A stretch of DNA of 15,707 nt, taken from an uncultured Clostridium sp. GTDB lineage: Bacteria; Bacillota; Clostridia; Peptostreptococcales; Peptostreptococcaceae. The position numbers were made by a program, and so were the translations under genes. The stretch covers positions 1-15,707 of the forward strand of contig UQCY01000031.1 of assembly GCA_900539645.1 (NCBI GenBank). Direction: 5' to 3'. Position 1 is the stretch's first letter. Every line of letters starts with the position of its first letter. The notes under the pieces are model-generated. The model saw only the letters and a list, made by a program, of their open reading frames with translations, did not search any database and was not told the DNA's origin. Shown here piece after piece: positions 7,565-15,395 of this stretch.

Positions 7565-7594
7565 ATTATAACACATAAAAAAGGTAAATGTAAA
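7565..7594 (-). promoter_or_regulatory. Minus-strand promoter, extended -10
   Basis: On the minus strand TTTACA (7594-7589), an 18-bp spacer and TGTTATAAT (-10 TATAAT at 7570-7565 with the TGn extension). It is situated after the panC terminator and before two hairpins and the lipoprotein operon. Confidence 0.6.
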
Positions 7595-7622
7595 CAAAAT
7601 ATAAGAATTGTTTATGGACAAA

Positions 7623-7669
7623 TAAAAAACGAGGAAAATATTGAAATTTCAACAATAAATAATCCTCGT
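7623..7669 (-). terminator. Intrinsic terminator of the pan operon
   Basis: On the minus strand ACGAGGA (7669-7663) pairs with TCCTCGT (7635-7629), the stem partly extends inward through the TTGTTGAAATTTCAA region, and a T-run follows. It lies ~75 bp after the panC stop. Confidence 0.82.
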
Positions 7670-7742
7670 CTAAAAAACTAAAAATAATTATAAAAAAAAT
7701 ATATAACAAACAAAATTGAGATAGCTAAAATTTATCTATCAA

Positions 7743-8588
7743 TTAAGCTAATCTAAAAGTGAAATTATCTATAAGTCTAGTTTTACCTATATAAACAGCT
7801 ATAGCAACTAAAACATCTCTTTCAACAGATTCTACAGGCTGAAGAGTTTCGCTATCAACTATTTCTATATAATCTGCTTTAGCTAGAGGTTCTGCATTTA
7901 TTTCACTTTCTATAAGGTCTCTTATTTCACTTACACATCTTAAACCGTCTTCCATAGCAGATTTAGCTTTTGTAAGGCTTCTATTAAGTACAAGAGCAGC
8001 TACTCTTTCTTCAGGTGAAAGATAAGTATTTCTTGAGCTCTTAGCAAGACCGTCAGCTTCTCTAACTATTGGGCATCCTACTATTTCAACATCCATACTT
8101 AAATCTCTAACCATTCTTTTTATTATGGCTAGCTGCTGAGCATCTTTTTCACCGAAGTATGCTCTATCAGGAGTAACTATATTTAAGAATTTAGAAACAA
8201 CTAAGCAAACTCCACCGAAATGAACTGGTCTTTTAGCTCCACATAAACCTTTTGATAATCCTTCAACATTTACAGTTGTGCATTTATCAGGGAAGTACAT
8301 TTCTTCTGGTTCTGGATTAAAAACTAAATTAGCTCCAGCATCTGTACAAAGAGCGTAGTCTTTCTGTATATCTCTTGGATAATCTTCGTAATCTTCATTT
8401 GGTCCGAACTGAGTTGGGTTTACGAATACGCTGACAACTACTCTATCGTTTTCTGAAACAGCTTTTTCTATTAATGATCTATGTCCTTCGTGAAGATATC
8501 CCATAGTAGGAACGTATCCTACAGTAAGTCCTTCTTTTCTCCAGGCTTTAACCTGTTCTCTAACTTCTTTTATTGTATGTACTAACAT
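7743..8588 (-). CDS. panC: Pantoate--beta-alanine ligase (pantothenate synthetase)
   Basis: The enzyme joins pantoate and beta-alanine with ATP to make pantothenate, the last step of vitamin B5 synthesis and the entry to coenzyme A. The 281-residue length is normal. Visible family motifs are PTMGYLHEGH (27-36, the HIGH-like ATP site), FVNPTQFGPNED (55-66), FGEKDAQQ (145-152), and the KMSKS-like READGLAKSSRN (176-187; most homologs have M or L where this has K at 183). The C-terminal domain starts near 190. SD TGGAGA lies 6 nt before the ATG. It is the last gene of panG-panB-panC, 53 bp after panB, and a clear terminator follows. Confidence 0.97.
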   Translation of the reverse strand: MLVHTIKEVREQVKAWRKEGLTVGYVPTMGYLHEGHRSLIEKAVSENDRVVVSVFVNPTQFGPNEDYEDYPRDIQKDYALCTDAGANLVFNPEPEEMYFPDKCTTVNVEGLSKGLCGAKRPVHFGGVCLVVSKFLNIVTPDRAYFGEKDAQQLAIIKRMVRDLSMDVEIVGCPIVREADGLAKSSRNTYLSPEERVAALVLNRSLTKAKSAMEDGLRCVSEIRDLIESEINAEPLAKADYIEIVDSETLQPVESVERDVLVAIAVYIGKTRLIDNFTFRLA

Positions 8589-8641
8589 CTTAATTCTCCA
8601 ATCTAATTTTTTATAAAGTTGTAATCTTATATTTTATATTA

Positions 8642-9469
8642 TTAATAAAGTTTTTTAAGTTCTTCTTCATCTATTTTGAAAGTATGTTTCTGTTCTGGGA
8701 ATGAGCAGTTTTCAACTTCTTCTATATATTCACATATAGCATCTCTCATAACTTTACCAGTATTAGCATACTGTTTAACGAATTTTGGAACGAAGTCGTC
8801 AAACATTCCAAGCATATCCTGATAAACAAGTATCTGTCCGTCGCAATCAACACCAGCACCGATTCCTATAGTAGGGATTGAAACAGCTTCAGTTATTAAT
8901 TTTGCTATTGCGGCAGGAACACCTTCAAGTACTATTGAGAAAGCTCCAGCTTCTTCAAGAAGTTTAGCGTCTTCTATTAATTGTCTAGCTGCTTCTTCAG
9001 TTTTTCCCTGAACTTTGAATCCACCAAATGCGTTAACAGACTGAGGAGTAAGTCCTAAATGTCCCATAACTGGTATCTGAGCATCTACTATCGCTTTAAC
9101 CTGTTTAGCTACAGTTGCTCCACCTTCAAGTTTAACTGCGTGTGCGCCACCTTCTTTTACGATTCTACCTGCATTTCTTACAGCATCTTCTATAGATACA
9201 TGGTATGAAAGGAATGGCATATCTCCAACTATTAATGCATTTTTAGCACCTTTTTTAACTGCTCTAGTGTGGTAGATTATGTCTTCAACAGTAACTCCAA
9301 GAGTATCTTCATCTCCTTTGATAACCATACCAAGAGAGTCACCAACTAATATTCCGTTTATTCCGCAGCTATCTATTATTTTAGCCATTGAATAGTCGTA
9401 TGCAGTTAACATACTTAATTTTTTACCTTCTTCTTTTGCTTTTTTGAATGATAATACAGTGTTTTTCAT
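8642..9469 (-). CDS. panB: 3-methyl-2-oxobutanoate hydroxymethyltransferase
   Basis: This enzyme makes ketopantoate from 2-oxoisovalerate and 5,10-methylene-tetrahydrofolate. The 275-residue TIM barrel has the family motifs MLTAYDY (20-26), GDSLGMV (43-49, metal-binding Asp44), VGDMPFLSY (81-89, Asp83), KLEGG (113-117, Glu115), GHLGLTPQS (136-144), and LEGVP (181-185) with the catalytic Glu182. The ATG overlaps the panG stop (TAATG), and GGAGGAA within the end of panG serves as SD, so panG and panB are translationally coupled. Confidence 0.98.
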   Translation of the reverse strand: MKNTVLSFKKAKEEGKKLSMLTAYDYSMAKIIDSCGINGILVGDSLGMVIKGDEDTLGVTVEDIIYHTRAVKKGAKNALIVGDMPFLSYHVSIEDAVRNAGRIVKEGGAHAVKLEGGATVAKQVKAIVDAQIPVMGHLGLTPQSVNAFGGFKVQGKTEEAARQLIEDAKLLEEAGAFSIVLEGVPAAIAKLITEAVSIPTIGIGAGVDCDGQILVYQDMLGMFDDFVPKFVKQYANTGKVMRDAICEYIEEVENCSFPEQKHTFKIDEEELKKLY

Positions 9470-10359
9470 TATTCTATTCCTCCGAGTAATTTTAAAAGTT
9501 CGCTATATTTTTCTGATGATTGTACAAGCTTTTCAAGAGCGTCTTTGTTTTCACCAAATTCTCTTTCAGCTTTAAGTTTTAATAAATTCATAGAAAGATT
9601 TTTATATATTTCGATATCACTATCCTTTAAGACAGATAGATGTTTTTCTACAGGGGATACATCACCTCTAGCAACAGGTCCTGTCAAGGAAAGTCTATAT
9701 CCTTTTTCTTTTATATTGTTTATATTTCCTGTAATAAGAGGGTAAAGTGCTTCAAAAGCTTCAGTTTCAGAAAGTCCCAAATCTGTTAGATATCCAGTTC
9801 CAATATTGAAAAGAGATATAGCTAGATTTGAAACAACTACACTTGCTAAATGGTACTTAGCAGATGAATCTGATCCTCTAGTGAAGTATTTATTGCCTAA
9901 AGAATCCATAAGTTTTATAACATCTGAGTCCTTAGATACATTTTTACCTTCTACAGAGAAATATACGTTATTTAATTGTTCTAAGTCTGTGAATTTATTA
10001 GAAAATGCAAACATTGGATGTATAGAATAGATTGATGCACCTGAATTTTCTGCACTAGAAAGAACATCTGATGGAATAGAGCCACTTGTATGGCAAACTG
10101 ATTTTCCAGTCAGATTGTATTTTGAGATTTGATTGTTTATTTCTGAAATTATGTCGTCGGGAGTTGTAATTATTATAATATTACTTTTATTGATTAAATC
10201 TTCTAAGTTTGAAAAAGCTAAAGAGTCTGTTAGACTAGCAGCTTCGTTTAATGAATCTGGATTACGTCCGTAAAAACCAGAGATATTTATATTTTTATTT
10301 TTAAAATATCTAGCGAGTGAAACGCCAACTTTTCCAGGTCCGATAAATCCTATAGACAT
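9469..10359 (-). CDS. panG: PanG-type ketopantoate reductase (Rossmann + DUF2520)
   Basis: It is predicted to reduce ketopantoate to pantoate with NAD(P)H, the step between PanB and PanC, replacing PanE. The 296 residues show an N-terminal Rossmann fold ([10 protein letters not shown], 3-12; GFYGRN at 28-33; [11 protein letters not shown]), then HTSGS (90-94) and SIHPMFAF (112-119), and a helical DUF2520 domain ([12 protein letters not shown] at 168-179; LTGPVARGD at 225-233). This Rossmann-DUF2520 architecture is that of PanG, the alternative reductase known from Francisella and reported in C. difficile-type genomes. Position before panB and panC, with coupled translation, supports the role. 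SD GGAGGTGA lies 7 nt from the ATG, partly inside a possible hairpin. The family could do another reduction, but context makes that unlikely. Confidence 0.85.
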   Translation of the reverse strand: MSIGFIGPGKVGVSLARYFKNKNINISGFYGRNPDSLNEAASLTDSLAFSNLEDLINKSNIIIITTPDDIISEINNQISKYNLTGKSVCHTSGSIPSDVLSSAENSGASIYSIHPMFAFSNKFTDLEQLNNVYFSVEGKNVSKDSDVIKLMDSLGNKYFTRGSDSSAKYHLASVVVSNLAISLFNIGTGYLTDLGLSETEAFEALYPLITGNINNIKEKGYRLSLTGPVARGDVSPVEKHLSVLKDSDIEIYKNLSMNLLKLKAEREFGENKDALEKLVQSSEKYSELLKLLGGIE

Positions 10360-10362
10360 AAT

Positions 10363-10389
10363 GGTATCACCTCCAAACTAGTGTGATCC
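10363..10389 (-). promoter_or_regulatory. Possible SD-masking hairpin in the pan leader
   Basis: On the minus strand GGATCAC (10389-10383) can pair with GTGATACC (10370-10363, one bulge), placing the panG SD GGAGGTGA in the 3' arm and loop. Pairing is short, so the role is uncertain. Confidence 0.3.
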
Positions 10390-10467
10390 AAATCCCGATT
10401 TTCAGAAATATGTTTTTAATGCTTAAAAATAGGTACAGTTCTATAATATAGATACTATCCAAATAAT

Positions 10468-10496
10468 ATTTTAGCACCATAATTATTCAATAACAA
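10468..10496 (-). promoter_or_regulatory. Candidate promoter of panG-panB-panC
   Basis: On the minus strand TTGTTA (10496-10491), a 17-bp spacer, and TGCTAAAAT (-10 TAAAAT at 10473-10468 with the TGn extension). It would give a leader of ~100 nt. A palindrome TTATTCAATAA (10483-10493) covers the -35 edge. Confidence 0.45.
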
Positions 10497-10555
10497 TATG
10501 AACGAGTAAAGTAACGTTGTCAAAAGAAATATAAATTATAACTATTATTGAATAA
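10483..10555. repeat. Paired 11-bp palindromes TTATT(C/G)AATAA
   Basis: TTATTCAATAA at 10483-10493 and TTATTGAATAA at 10545-10555 are exact reverse complements and each is also a palindrome around its central base. The first overlaps the candidate pan promoter. They could be operator sites or one large dyad; the region is very AT-rich, so chance is possible. Confidence 0.3.
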
Positions 10556-10689
10556 ATAAAAATTTGAACTTATGATAGAAACAACTTTTTTTATTTTTCC
10601 TTGATGAAAGTATTTGTTTATGATATCATAGTATAGTAATTCACAATGACATTTTTAATAAAAAGTGTTTTTTGATAATTAAATACGGT
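10497..10689. other. Divergent intergenic region, pan operon / SRP RNA
   Basis: This AT-rich stretch lies between the divergent pan operon and the SRP RNA gene. It has no ORF with a ribosome site. It holds the second TTATTGAATAA palindrome, a perfect 12-bp palindrome TATGATATCATA at 10619-10630, and T-rich stretches, but nothing that can be firmly named. Confidence 0.4.
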
Positions 10690-10695
10690 TATAAT
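10690..10695 (+). promoter_or_regulatory. -10 element of the SRP RNA promoter
   Basis: A consensus TATAAT lies 7 nt upstream of the expected RNA start. A T-rich -35 (around TTTTTT at 10667-10672) is poor, so only the -10 is claimed. Confidence 0.55.
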
Positions 10696-10701
10696 TTTGC
10701 T

Positions 10702-10975
10702 GTACTAGATGGGGAGGTAGCGGCACCCTGTAACCTGCAATCCGCTATAGCAGGGTTGAACTCCATCTGGAGGATTTGTAATTGAAGTGCAGTCTTTATT
10801 TACTTGGTGTTGACGCTCAGGTCCTGGGCAATGGAAGCTTGTGAATCCCGTCAGATCTGGAAGGAAGCAGCGGTAAGCAATCCCTTCTGTGTGACTCAGG
10901 GATGCCTTGGCTGAGCTAAGTGATAAGGCAACGGCTTTGAGGAAAAGACGATAGATGGTGTACAGCTTATTTTTT
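10702..10975 (+). ncRNA. ffs: SRP RNA, large type with Alu domain (scRNA)
   Basis: This is the RNA of the signal recognition particle, which with Ffh targets nascent membrane proteins. The 5' Alu domain is near canonical for Firmicutes (GGTAGCGGCACCCTGTAACC, then CAATCCGCTATAGCAGGGTTGAACTCC-like core at 10738-10764). The S-domain apical loop is at 10849-10878 (GTCAGATCTGGAAGGAAGCAGCGGTAAG-like, with the GGAA tetraloop). The closing helix pairs GTAC around 10702-10705 with GTAC at 10960-10963, and TTTTTTT follows. The ~274-nt length fits the large ~270-nt Bacillus/Clostridium type. Both ends are estimated to within a few bases. Position right before dnaX is the usual one. Confidence 0.95.
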
Positions 10976-10982
10976 TAATAGC

Positions 10983-11017
10983 AAATCCCTTATTATATTA
11001 ATGAAGGGATTTTTTTT
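10983..11017 (+). terminator. Intrinsic terminator after SRP RNA
   Basis: AAATCCCTT (10983-10991) pairs with AAGGGATTT (11004-11012), followed by T to 11017. It separates the SRP RNA from dnaX. Confidence 0.88.
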
Positions 11018-11109
11018 ATTCTTATATTACAAATAGTAATAATGGATAAATTTAGAAGAAATTATGATATTTTGATTAAACAATAATTTATTATAAAGGG
11101 GTGTGGTAT

Positions 11110-12792
11110 ATGCATAAGGCATTGTACAGAGAATATAGACCTCAAAAGTTTTCTGATGTTGTAGGACAGGAACATATTATTAGAACATTAAAAAATGAGA
11201 TAATGTCGGGAAATATTGCACACGCATACATGTTCAGTGGGACAAGAGGTACTGGTAAAACTACAGCAGCAAAGATTTTTGCTAGAGCTGTAAACTGTTT
11301 AAATCCTAAAGATGGGGAGCCATGTAATGAGTGTGAGTCTTGTAGAGCGATATTAAATGATAGCACTGTAGATATTTTTGAGATAGATGCAGCGTCAAAT
11401 AATAGCGTCGATGATGTTAGAGAGATTAGGGAGAGTGTAAAATATACTCCAGCAAATTCTAAATACAAGGTATATATTATAGACGAGGCTCATATGCTTT
11501 CAAAAGGTGCTAGTAACGCGCTTTTAAAGACAATTGAAGAGCCACCAGAGTATGTAGTGTTTATTTTTGCAACTACAGAGCCTAATAAGATGATTCCTAC
11601 AGTTCTTTCTAGATGTCAGAGATTTGATTTTAAGAGAATTACTGTAGAAGAGATGAAAGATAGAATGAGATATATCTGTTCTAAGGAAGGTGTTGAAGCT
11701 GAAGAAGATGCACTTTCTGTTATAGCGAGAAACTCTCAGGGAGCACTTAGAGATGCGCTTAGTATTTTGGATAGATGTATTTTATTTGGAGATAAGCATT
11801 TAAAATACGAGGATGTTGTTGAAATTCTGGGTATTGTAAATGTAGATGAGATATTTGGCTTAGCAGATGATATTATAACGCACAATGTTGCAGCCGCACT
11901 TAAGAAGATAGATTCGTTTATTTCTAGTGGTAAGGATATAGAGATTTTATCGTCTGAGCTACTTGAGCATATGAGAAATATTATGATATGTTTAGCAGCT
12001 GGAGATAGTGCTAAAGAAATTATATCTGTTTCAGATGATGAGTTTGATAGAATGAAAAAAAGCATAGAAAATACAGATATTGATAATGTTATAAGAATTA
12101 TAAATATTTTATCTGAGATTCAAAATAATTTAAAATACGCTACTGATAAGAGAACAATTTTTGAAGTAGGTATTATCAAGACTATTAAGCCTACTTATGA
12201 TACAAATAAGGAAGCTCTTGAAGAGAGGGTTAAATATTTAGAGAAGATTATAGAGAGTGGCAATATAACAGTTTCTGCAAGAAAGACTGAATTTTTAGAT
12301 GAAGCAGATATGGATTCTGAAGAAGATGTAGAAGAAATATCTAAATCTAAAAAGACTAAAGCAACTAAAGATAAGTCTAGCTCTAAGAAATCAAAGAAAT
12401 ACGAAGAGATGAAGAGCGAGGACCTTAAAAAGATAGAGCGGCTTTGGGATAAGATTCTTGATAAGATGAAACAGGATAGAAAGATGCCTGTTAGAGCAAT
12501 GCTTCTTGAAAAGAAAAATCTTAAAGAACACAATGGTGTGCTGTATATAATTTTTGGCGAAAAATTTGCTTTTGCTAAGAAGAGTTTGAGCGAACATGGA
12601 AATTCAGAGTATATAGAAAGTGTTGTTAAGGATATTGTTCATAAGAATTTTTCAGTTAAGGTTATTTTAGAGTCTGAAGCTGATATGATAAATATGGATA
12701 TTGAAAAAGAAGAAGATAAGGGAGAGGAGCTACTAAAACAGGTTGTAGATCCAGAGCTTATTGAGATAAGAGATAGTATGGACGAAGAATAA
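11110..12792 (+). CDS. dnaX: DNA polymerase III subunit gamma/tau (clamp loader)
   Basis: This is the ATPase core of the clamp loader, which places the beta clamp on DNA and bridges polymerase and helicase. The 560 residues begin MHKALYREYRPQKFSDVVGQ. They show Walker A GTRGTGKTT (44-52), a zinc module with Cys 63, 72, 75 and 78, Walker B with DEAH (125-128), the SRC motif (167-169), and sensor 2 GALRDALS (211-218). The clamp-loader collar lies at about 225-365. A Lys/Ser/Glu-rich flexible stretch at about 395-440 leads to a tau-like C-terminal domain. ATG 11110 is chosen because AAAGGGGTG (11095-11103) lies 6 nt upstream; GTG 11101 lies in that SD. No strong frameshift signal for a separate gamma product is seen. 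ybaB and recR follow as usual. Confidence 0.97.
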   Translation: MHKALYREYRPQKFSDVVGQEHIIRTLKNEIMSGNIAHAYMFSGTRGTGKTTAAKIFARAVNCLNPKDGEPCNECESCRAILNDSTVDIFEIDAASNNSVDDVREIRESVKYTPANSKYKVYIIDEAHMLSKGASNALLKTIEEPPEYVVFIFATTEPNKMIPTVLSRCQRFDFKRITVEEMKDRMRYICSKEGVEAEEDALSVIARNSQGALRDALSILDRCILFGDKHLKYEDVVEILGIVNVDEIFGLADDIITHNVAAALKKIDSFISSGKDIEILSSELLEHMRNIMICLAAGDSAKEIISVSDDEFDRMKKSIENTDIDNVIRIINILSEIQNNLKYATDKRTIFEVGIIKTIKPTYDTNKEALEERVKYLEKIIESGNITVSARKTEFLDEADMDSEEDVEEISKSKKTKATKDKSSSKKSKKYEEMKSEDLKKIERLWDKILDKMKQDRKMPVRAMLLEKKNLKEHNGVLYIIFGEKFAFAKKSLSEHGNSEYIESVVKDIVHKNFSVKVILESEADMINMDIEKEEDKGEELLKQVVDPELIEIRDSMDEE

Positions 12793-12857
12793 AATTTATT
12801 ATTATTGCTTAAAGTATGAATAAGTAATAAAATAAATTATGACTGAATTAGTACTGC

Positions 12858-12866
12858 TGATATAAT
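12858..12866 (+). promoter_or_regulatory. Possible extended -10 promoter for ybaB-recR
   Basis: TGATATAAT (12858-12866) is an extended -10. The -35 region (TATGAC at 12838-12843, 17 bp away) is weak. It lies within the palindrome GCTGATATAATCAGC (12856-12870). It would give ybaB-recR its own start besides read-through from dnaX. Confidence 0.4.
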
Positions 12867-12926
12867 CAGCTTACAAAGAATATAATAAATAGAATAAATA
12901 ATTTTTAATTAGAGGAGGAATTTGGA

Positions 12927-13280
12927 ATGGCTAAAAAAGGATTCCCAGGTGGAATGCCTGGTATGGGCGGAATGAACATGAATAAAATGTTAAAACAGGC
13001 TCAGAAAATGCAGGAAGATATGGCAAAAGCTCAGAAAGAGTTAGAAGAAAAAGAAGTGGAAGCATCAGTTGGTGGAGGAGCTGTTACTGTTAAGGTAAAC
13101 GGTAAGAAAGAACTAGTTTCTATAAGTATAAAAGAAGAAGTTGTAGATCCAGATGATGTTGAAATGTTAGAGGATTTAGTTTTAAGTGCTGTTAATGAGG
13201 CTCTTAGAAATATAGATAATCTTCAGGCTAATCAGATGAACAAACTTACAGGTGGAATGAATATACCAGGATTATTCTAG
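12927..13280 (+). CDS. ybaB: YbaB/EbfC-family nucleoid-associated protein
   Basis: This small dimeric DNA-binding protein is encoded between dnaX and recR in most bacteria; the cellular role is linked to nucleoid structure and possibly repair. The 117 residues have a Gly/Met-rich N-terminus ([18 protein letters not shown]), an amphipathic helix (20-45, [20 protein letters not shown]), a beta part ([16 protein letters not shown] and [14 protein letters not shown]), and a C-terminal helix ([13 protein letters not shown]) ending GGMNIPGLF, all typical. SD GAGGAGGAA lies 6 nt upstream. The recR start is 8 bp after the stop, so both are co-translated. Confidence 0.95.
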   Translation: MAKKGFPGGMPGMGGMNMNKMLKQAQKMQEDMAKAQKELEEKEVEASVGGGAVTVKVNGKKELVSISIKEEVVDPDDVEMLEDLVLSAVNEALRNIDNLQANQMNKLTGGMNIPGLF

Positions 13281-13288
13281 GTGATATG

Positions 13289-13888
13289 ATGCAGGTATAT
13301 ACAGAACCGATTACTAGATTAATAGAGGAATTTTCAAAATTACCTGGAGTTGGAAGAAAGACAGCTCAGAGATTAGCTTTTCATGTTGTTAATATGAATA
13401 ATAACGATGTTGAAGCATTGGCAAAGGCTATTGTCGATGCAAAGAGAGAGATTAGATACTGCTCGATTTGTTGTAATATAACAGATACAGATCCATGCAG
13501 TATGTGTTCAAATAAAAATAGAGATAAGAGTGTTATTTGTGTTGTTGAGGACCCAAGAGATGTGGCAGCTATGGAGAGAACTAAGGACTATAATGGTCTT
13601 TATCATGTTCTTCATGGGGTTATTTCTCCAATGGATGGTGTGGGGCCAGATATGATTAAGATTAAGGAACTTTTGGTTAGACTTTCTAATCAGGATGTTA
13701 AAGAGATAATTATGGCTACCAATCCAACAGTTGAAGGTGAGGCTACAGCTATGTATATTGCTAGACTTGTTAAACCTATGGGTATAAAGGTCACTAGAAT
13801 TGCACATGGGCTACCAGTAGGTGGGGATTTAGAGTATGCAGATGAGGTTACAATTTCAAAGGCACTTGAAGGAAGAAGAGAGATATAA
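13289..13888 (+). CDS. recR: Recombination mediator RecR
   Basis: RecR works with RecO/RecF to load RecA on gapped DNA during repair. The 199 residues show an N-terminal helix-hairpin-helix ([16 protein letters not shown], 17-32), a four-Cys zinc finger (Cys 58, 61, 70, 73), a Toprim domain with acidic VVEDPRD (85-91) and NPTVEGEAT (145-153), and the C-terminal [12 protein letters not shown] (175-186) with [15 protein letters not shown] 13289 is preferred over ATG 13286 because the SD AGGTG (13279-13283) is then 5 nt away and MQ is the usual family start. It overlaps the next small ORF by one base (TAATG). Confidence 0.97.
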   Translation: MQVYTEPITRLIEEFSKLPGVGRKTAQRLAFHVVNMNNNDVEALAKAIVDAKREIRYCSICCNITDTDPCSMCSNKNRDKSVICVVEDPRDVAAMERTKDYNGLYHVLHGVISPMDGVGPDMIKIKELLVRLSNQDVKEIIMATNPTVEGEATAMYIARLVKPMGIKVTRIAHGLPVGGDLEYADEVTISKALEGRREI

Positions 13889-14082
13889 TGAATATCGGAA
13901 AAGAATACGATTTTGATGAAGGTTTAGCTATGGATATTATCACTAAAAAGAGAGTGAATAAACCAAAGCAGAAGGCATCTTCTAAGAAGAAGTATAAGAA
14001 TGTTGAGGGTTCTTTTAGAAATAATGCTAAGAATTATCAGTATGATTATGAAGAGGATTATTATGAACCTGAGAATAAATAG
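13888..14082 (+). CDS. Small charged protein of unknown function, coupled to recR
   Basis: Not recognised. The 64-residue product has a short N-terminal acidic/hydrophobic part ([21 protein letters not shown]) and a Lys-rich middle (RVNKPKQKASSKKKYKN). The end is rich in Tyr, Asp and Glu (YQYDYEEDYYEPENK). No signal peptide or membrane segment is present; it looks largely disordered. Evidence that it is a gene: its ATG overlaps the recR stop (TAATG), an SD-like AGGAAGAAGAG lies upstream, and a terminator follows. It could act on nucleic acid through its basic part, but that is a guess. Confidence 0.65.
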   Translation: MNIGKEYDFDEGLAMDIITKKRVNKPKQKASSKKKYKNVEGSFRNNAKNYQYDYEEDYYEPENK

Positions 14083-14113
14083 TTTTAAATTTGAATAGTG
14101 TTAGATATTAAGA

Positions 14114-14152
14114 AAGGGACTGTTATCTATTAAGATTTCAGTCCCTTTTTTT
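14114..14152. terminator. Terminator after recR operon, shared with convergent gene
   Basis: AAGGGACTG (from 14114) pairs with CAGTCCCTT (to 14147), followed by TTTTT on plus. On the minus strand the same stem, ending in TTTCTTAATA, follows the glycosyltransferase stop immediately, so it may serve both directions. Confidence 0.85.
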
Positions 14153-15395
14153 AGTTATTCTGTTCTTTTATTGCTTCTTCGTTTTCTATTATTTCCTGAG
14201 ATAGGTTGGCTATGTTTTGAGCTGAGTTTACTTTTTTGATAGATTCGATATTTTTCTTTAGAAGCTCAACTCTTTCAGGATAGTCTAGTAATACTTTTAC
14301 TAGTACTGGTAGTGTGTATTTTTTTGTTACTCTTATTACAGCGCCACAGTTTGAAAGGAAGTCTAGGTTTTCTTCTTCTTGTCCTGGTATGTAATAAGGT
14401 ACTATCATAGGAATTCCTTTAAGTAATGTTTCTGTAGTAGTTAGTCCACCGGGTTTTGTGACTATTAAGTCTGCAGCATATAGTATGTCATTCATTTTAT
14501 CTGTAAATCCAAGAACCTGTACATTTTTGTTGTGTTCTGTTGTGGCTAATCTTCTATCAATTTTTTCTTTTAAGGCTTTGTTTCTTCCAGTTATTACTAA
14601 AATTTGGAAATCTCTATTTATTTCCAAAAGTTCGTCTAGTGTTTCTTTTATGTTTCCTGCTCCAAAGCTACCACCCATTAAGACTATTGTCTTCTTTTCA
14701 GGATTTAGGTTTAATTCATTTAAGATAGTTTCTTTATCTCTGTGAAGTAAGAAAGATTTTTCCACTGGTATTCCATATGGTTTTATTTTTTCTGGTTCTT
14801 CCCCTTCAGATACTAAAAGTTCTTTTACATATTCATGTCCTACTATATAGTAGTCTATTTCGTTTTGTATATGTGTTGAGTGAACTGTGTAATCTGTAAG
14901 TATAGAAATTAATGGTGGTACTTCTACGGGATCTTCAGACCAATGGAAGTAGCTAGAAAGTTCTTCTATTTCATTAGATGAGTTTTCTGCAAGTTTTTTA
15001 TCGTTCGATATTTTTTTTAGTTTACACAATGCAATCATAGGGAATGGATGTGTCCCTATAATTAGGCTAGGTTCTTCAGTTTTTATTAAAGTTTTTAATT
15101 TTCTAGCTAATAAAGATGTTAGAGGATTGTCTTTGTATTCGTTTTTTGAAACAAGCTCTGAATCTGAAAGTCTATATATACTTCCATAAGCTTCTGGAGT
15201 GTACATAGCAGATTTTTCGTATCCTCTTGATATTAACTTATCAGTAAAACTATTTATCAATTTTAAGCTGTCTATTATTTTACATTCAATTGGTTCACCA
15301 TTTATATTTTTTAATTCAAGTTCTTCTTGAATTGCTTTAGCAGCGCGGTTATGTCCACCACCTGTAGAAGCTGACATAATAAGTACTTTTTTCAT
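14151..15395 (-). CDS. MGDG synthase/UgtP-type glycosyltransferase
   Basis: This GT-B glycosyltransferase probably transfers a sugar (UDP-glucose or UDP-galactose) to diacylglycerol at the inner membrane face, giving glycolipid and possibly a lipoteichoic-acid anchor. The 414 residues have the N-terminal MGDG-synthase motif SASTGGGHNRAAKAI (8-22), THPFP (115-119), TDYTVHS (167-173), DYYIVGHE (181-188), and then the GT28-like C-terminal half: VLMGGSFGAG (238-247), LGFTDKM (295-301), TKPGGLTTTETL (313-324), and the acidic PGQEEEN (337-343). A variable acidic stretch at about 131-158 precedes TDYT and looks longer than usual. SD AGGAGG lies just upstream of the ATG. MurG is excluded by the N-terminus. 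The sugar and acceptor cannot be read from the sequence, so no symbol is given. Confidence 0.88.
   Translation of the reverse strand: MKKVLIMSASTGGGHNRAAKAIQEELELKNINGEPIECKIIDSLKLINSFTDKLISRGYEKSAMYTPEAYGSIYRLSDSELVSKNEYKDNPLTSLLARKLKTLIKTEEPSLIIGTHPFPMIALCKLKKISNDKKLAENSSNEIEELSSYFHWSEDPVEVPPLISILTDYTVHSTHIQNEIDYYIVGHEYVKELLVSEGEEPEKIKPYGIPVEKSFLLHRDKETILNELNLNPEKKTIVLMGGSFGAGNIKETLDELLEINRDFQILVITGRNKALKEKIDRRLATTEHNKNVQVLGFTDKMNDILYAADLIVTKPGGLTTTETLLKGIPMIVPYYIPGQEEENLDFLSNCGAVIRVTKKYTLPVLVKVLLDYPERVELLKKNIESIKKVNSAQNIANLSQEIIENEEAIKEQNN

Noticed and set aside
10619..10630. Perfect 12-bp palindrome TATGATATCATA
   Set aside because: Short, in very AT-rich DNA and single-copy in the gap; no partner or promoter relation strong enough to claim a site.
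11101..11109. GTG start for dnaX at 11101
   Set aside because: It overlaps the SD; ATG 11110 gives the family start with correct spacing.
12055..12061. Seven-A run in dnaX as a possible slippage site for a short gamma product
   Set aside because: A -1 shift would stop a few codons later inside the collar domain (near residue 320), no SD-like stimulator or hairpin is obvious, and low-GC Firmicutes generally make full-length DnaX only.
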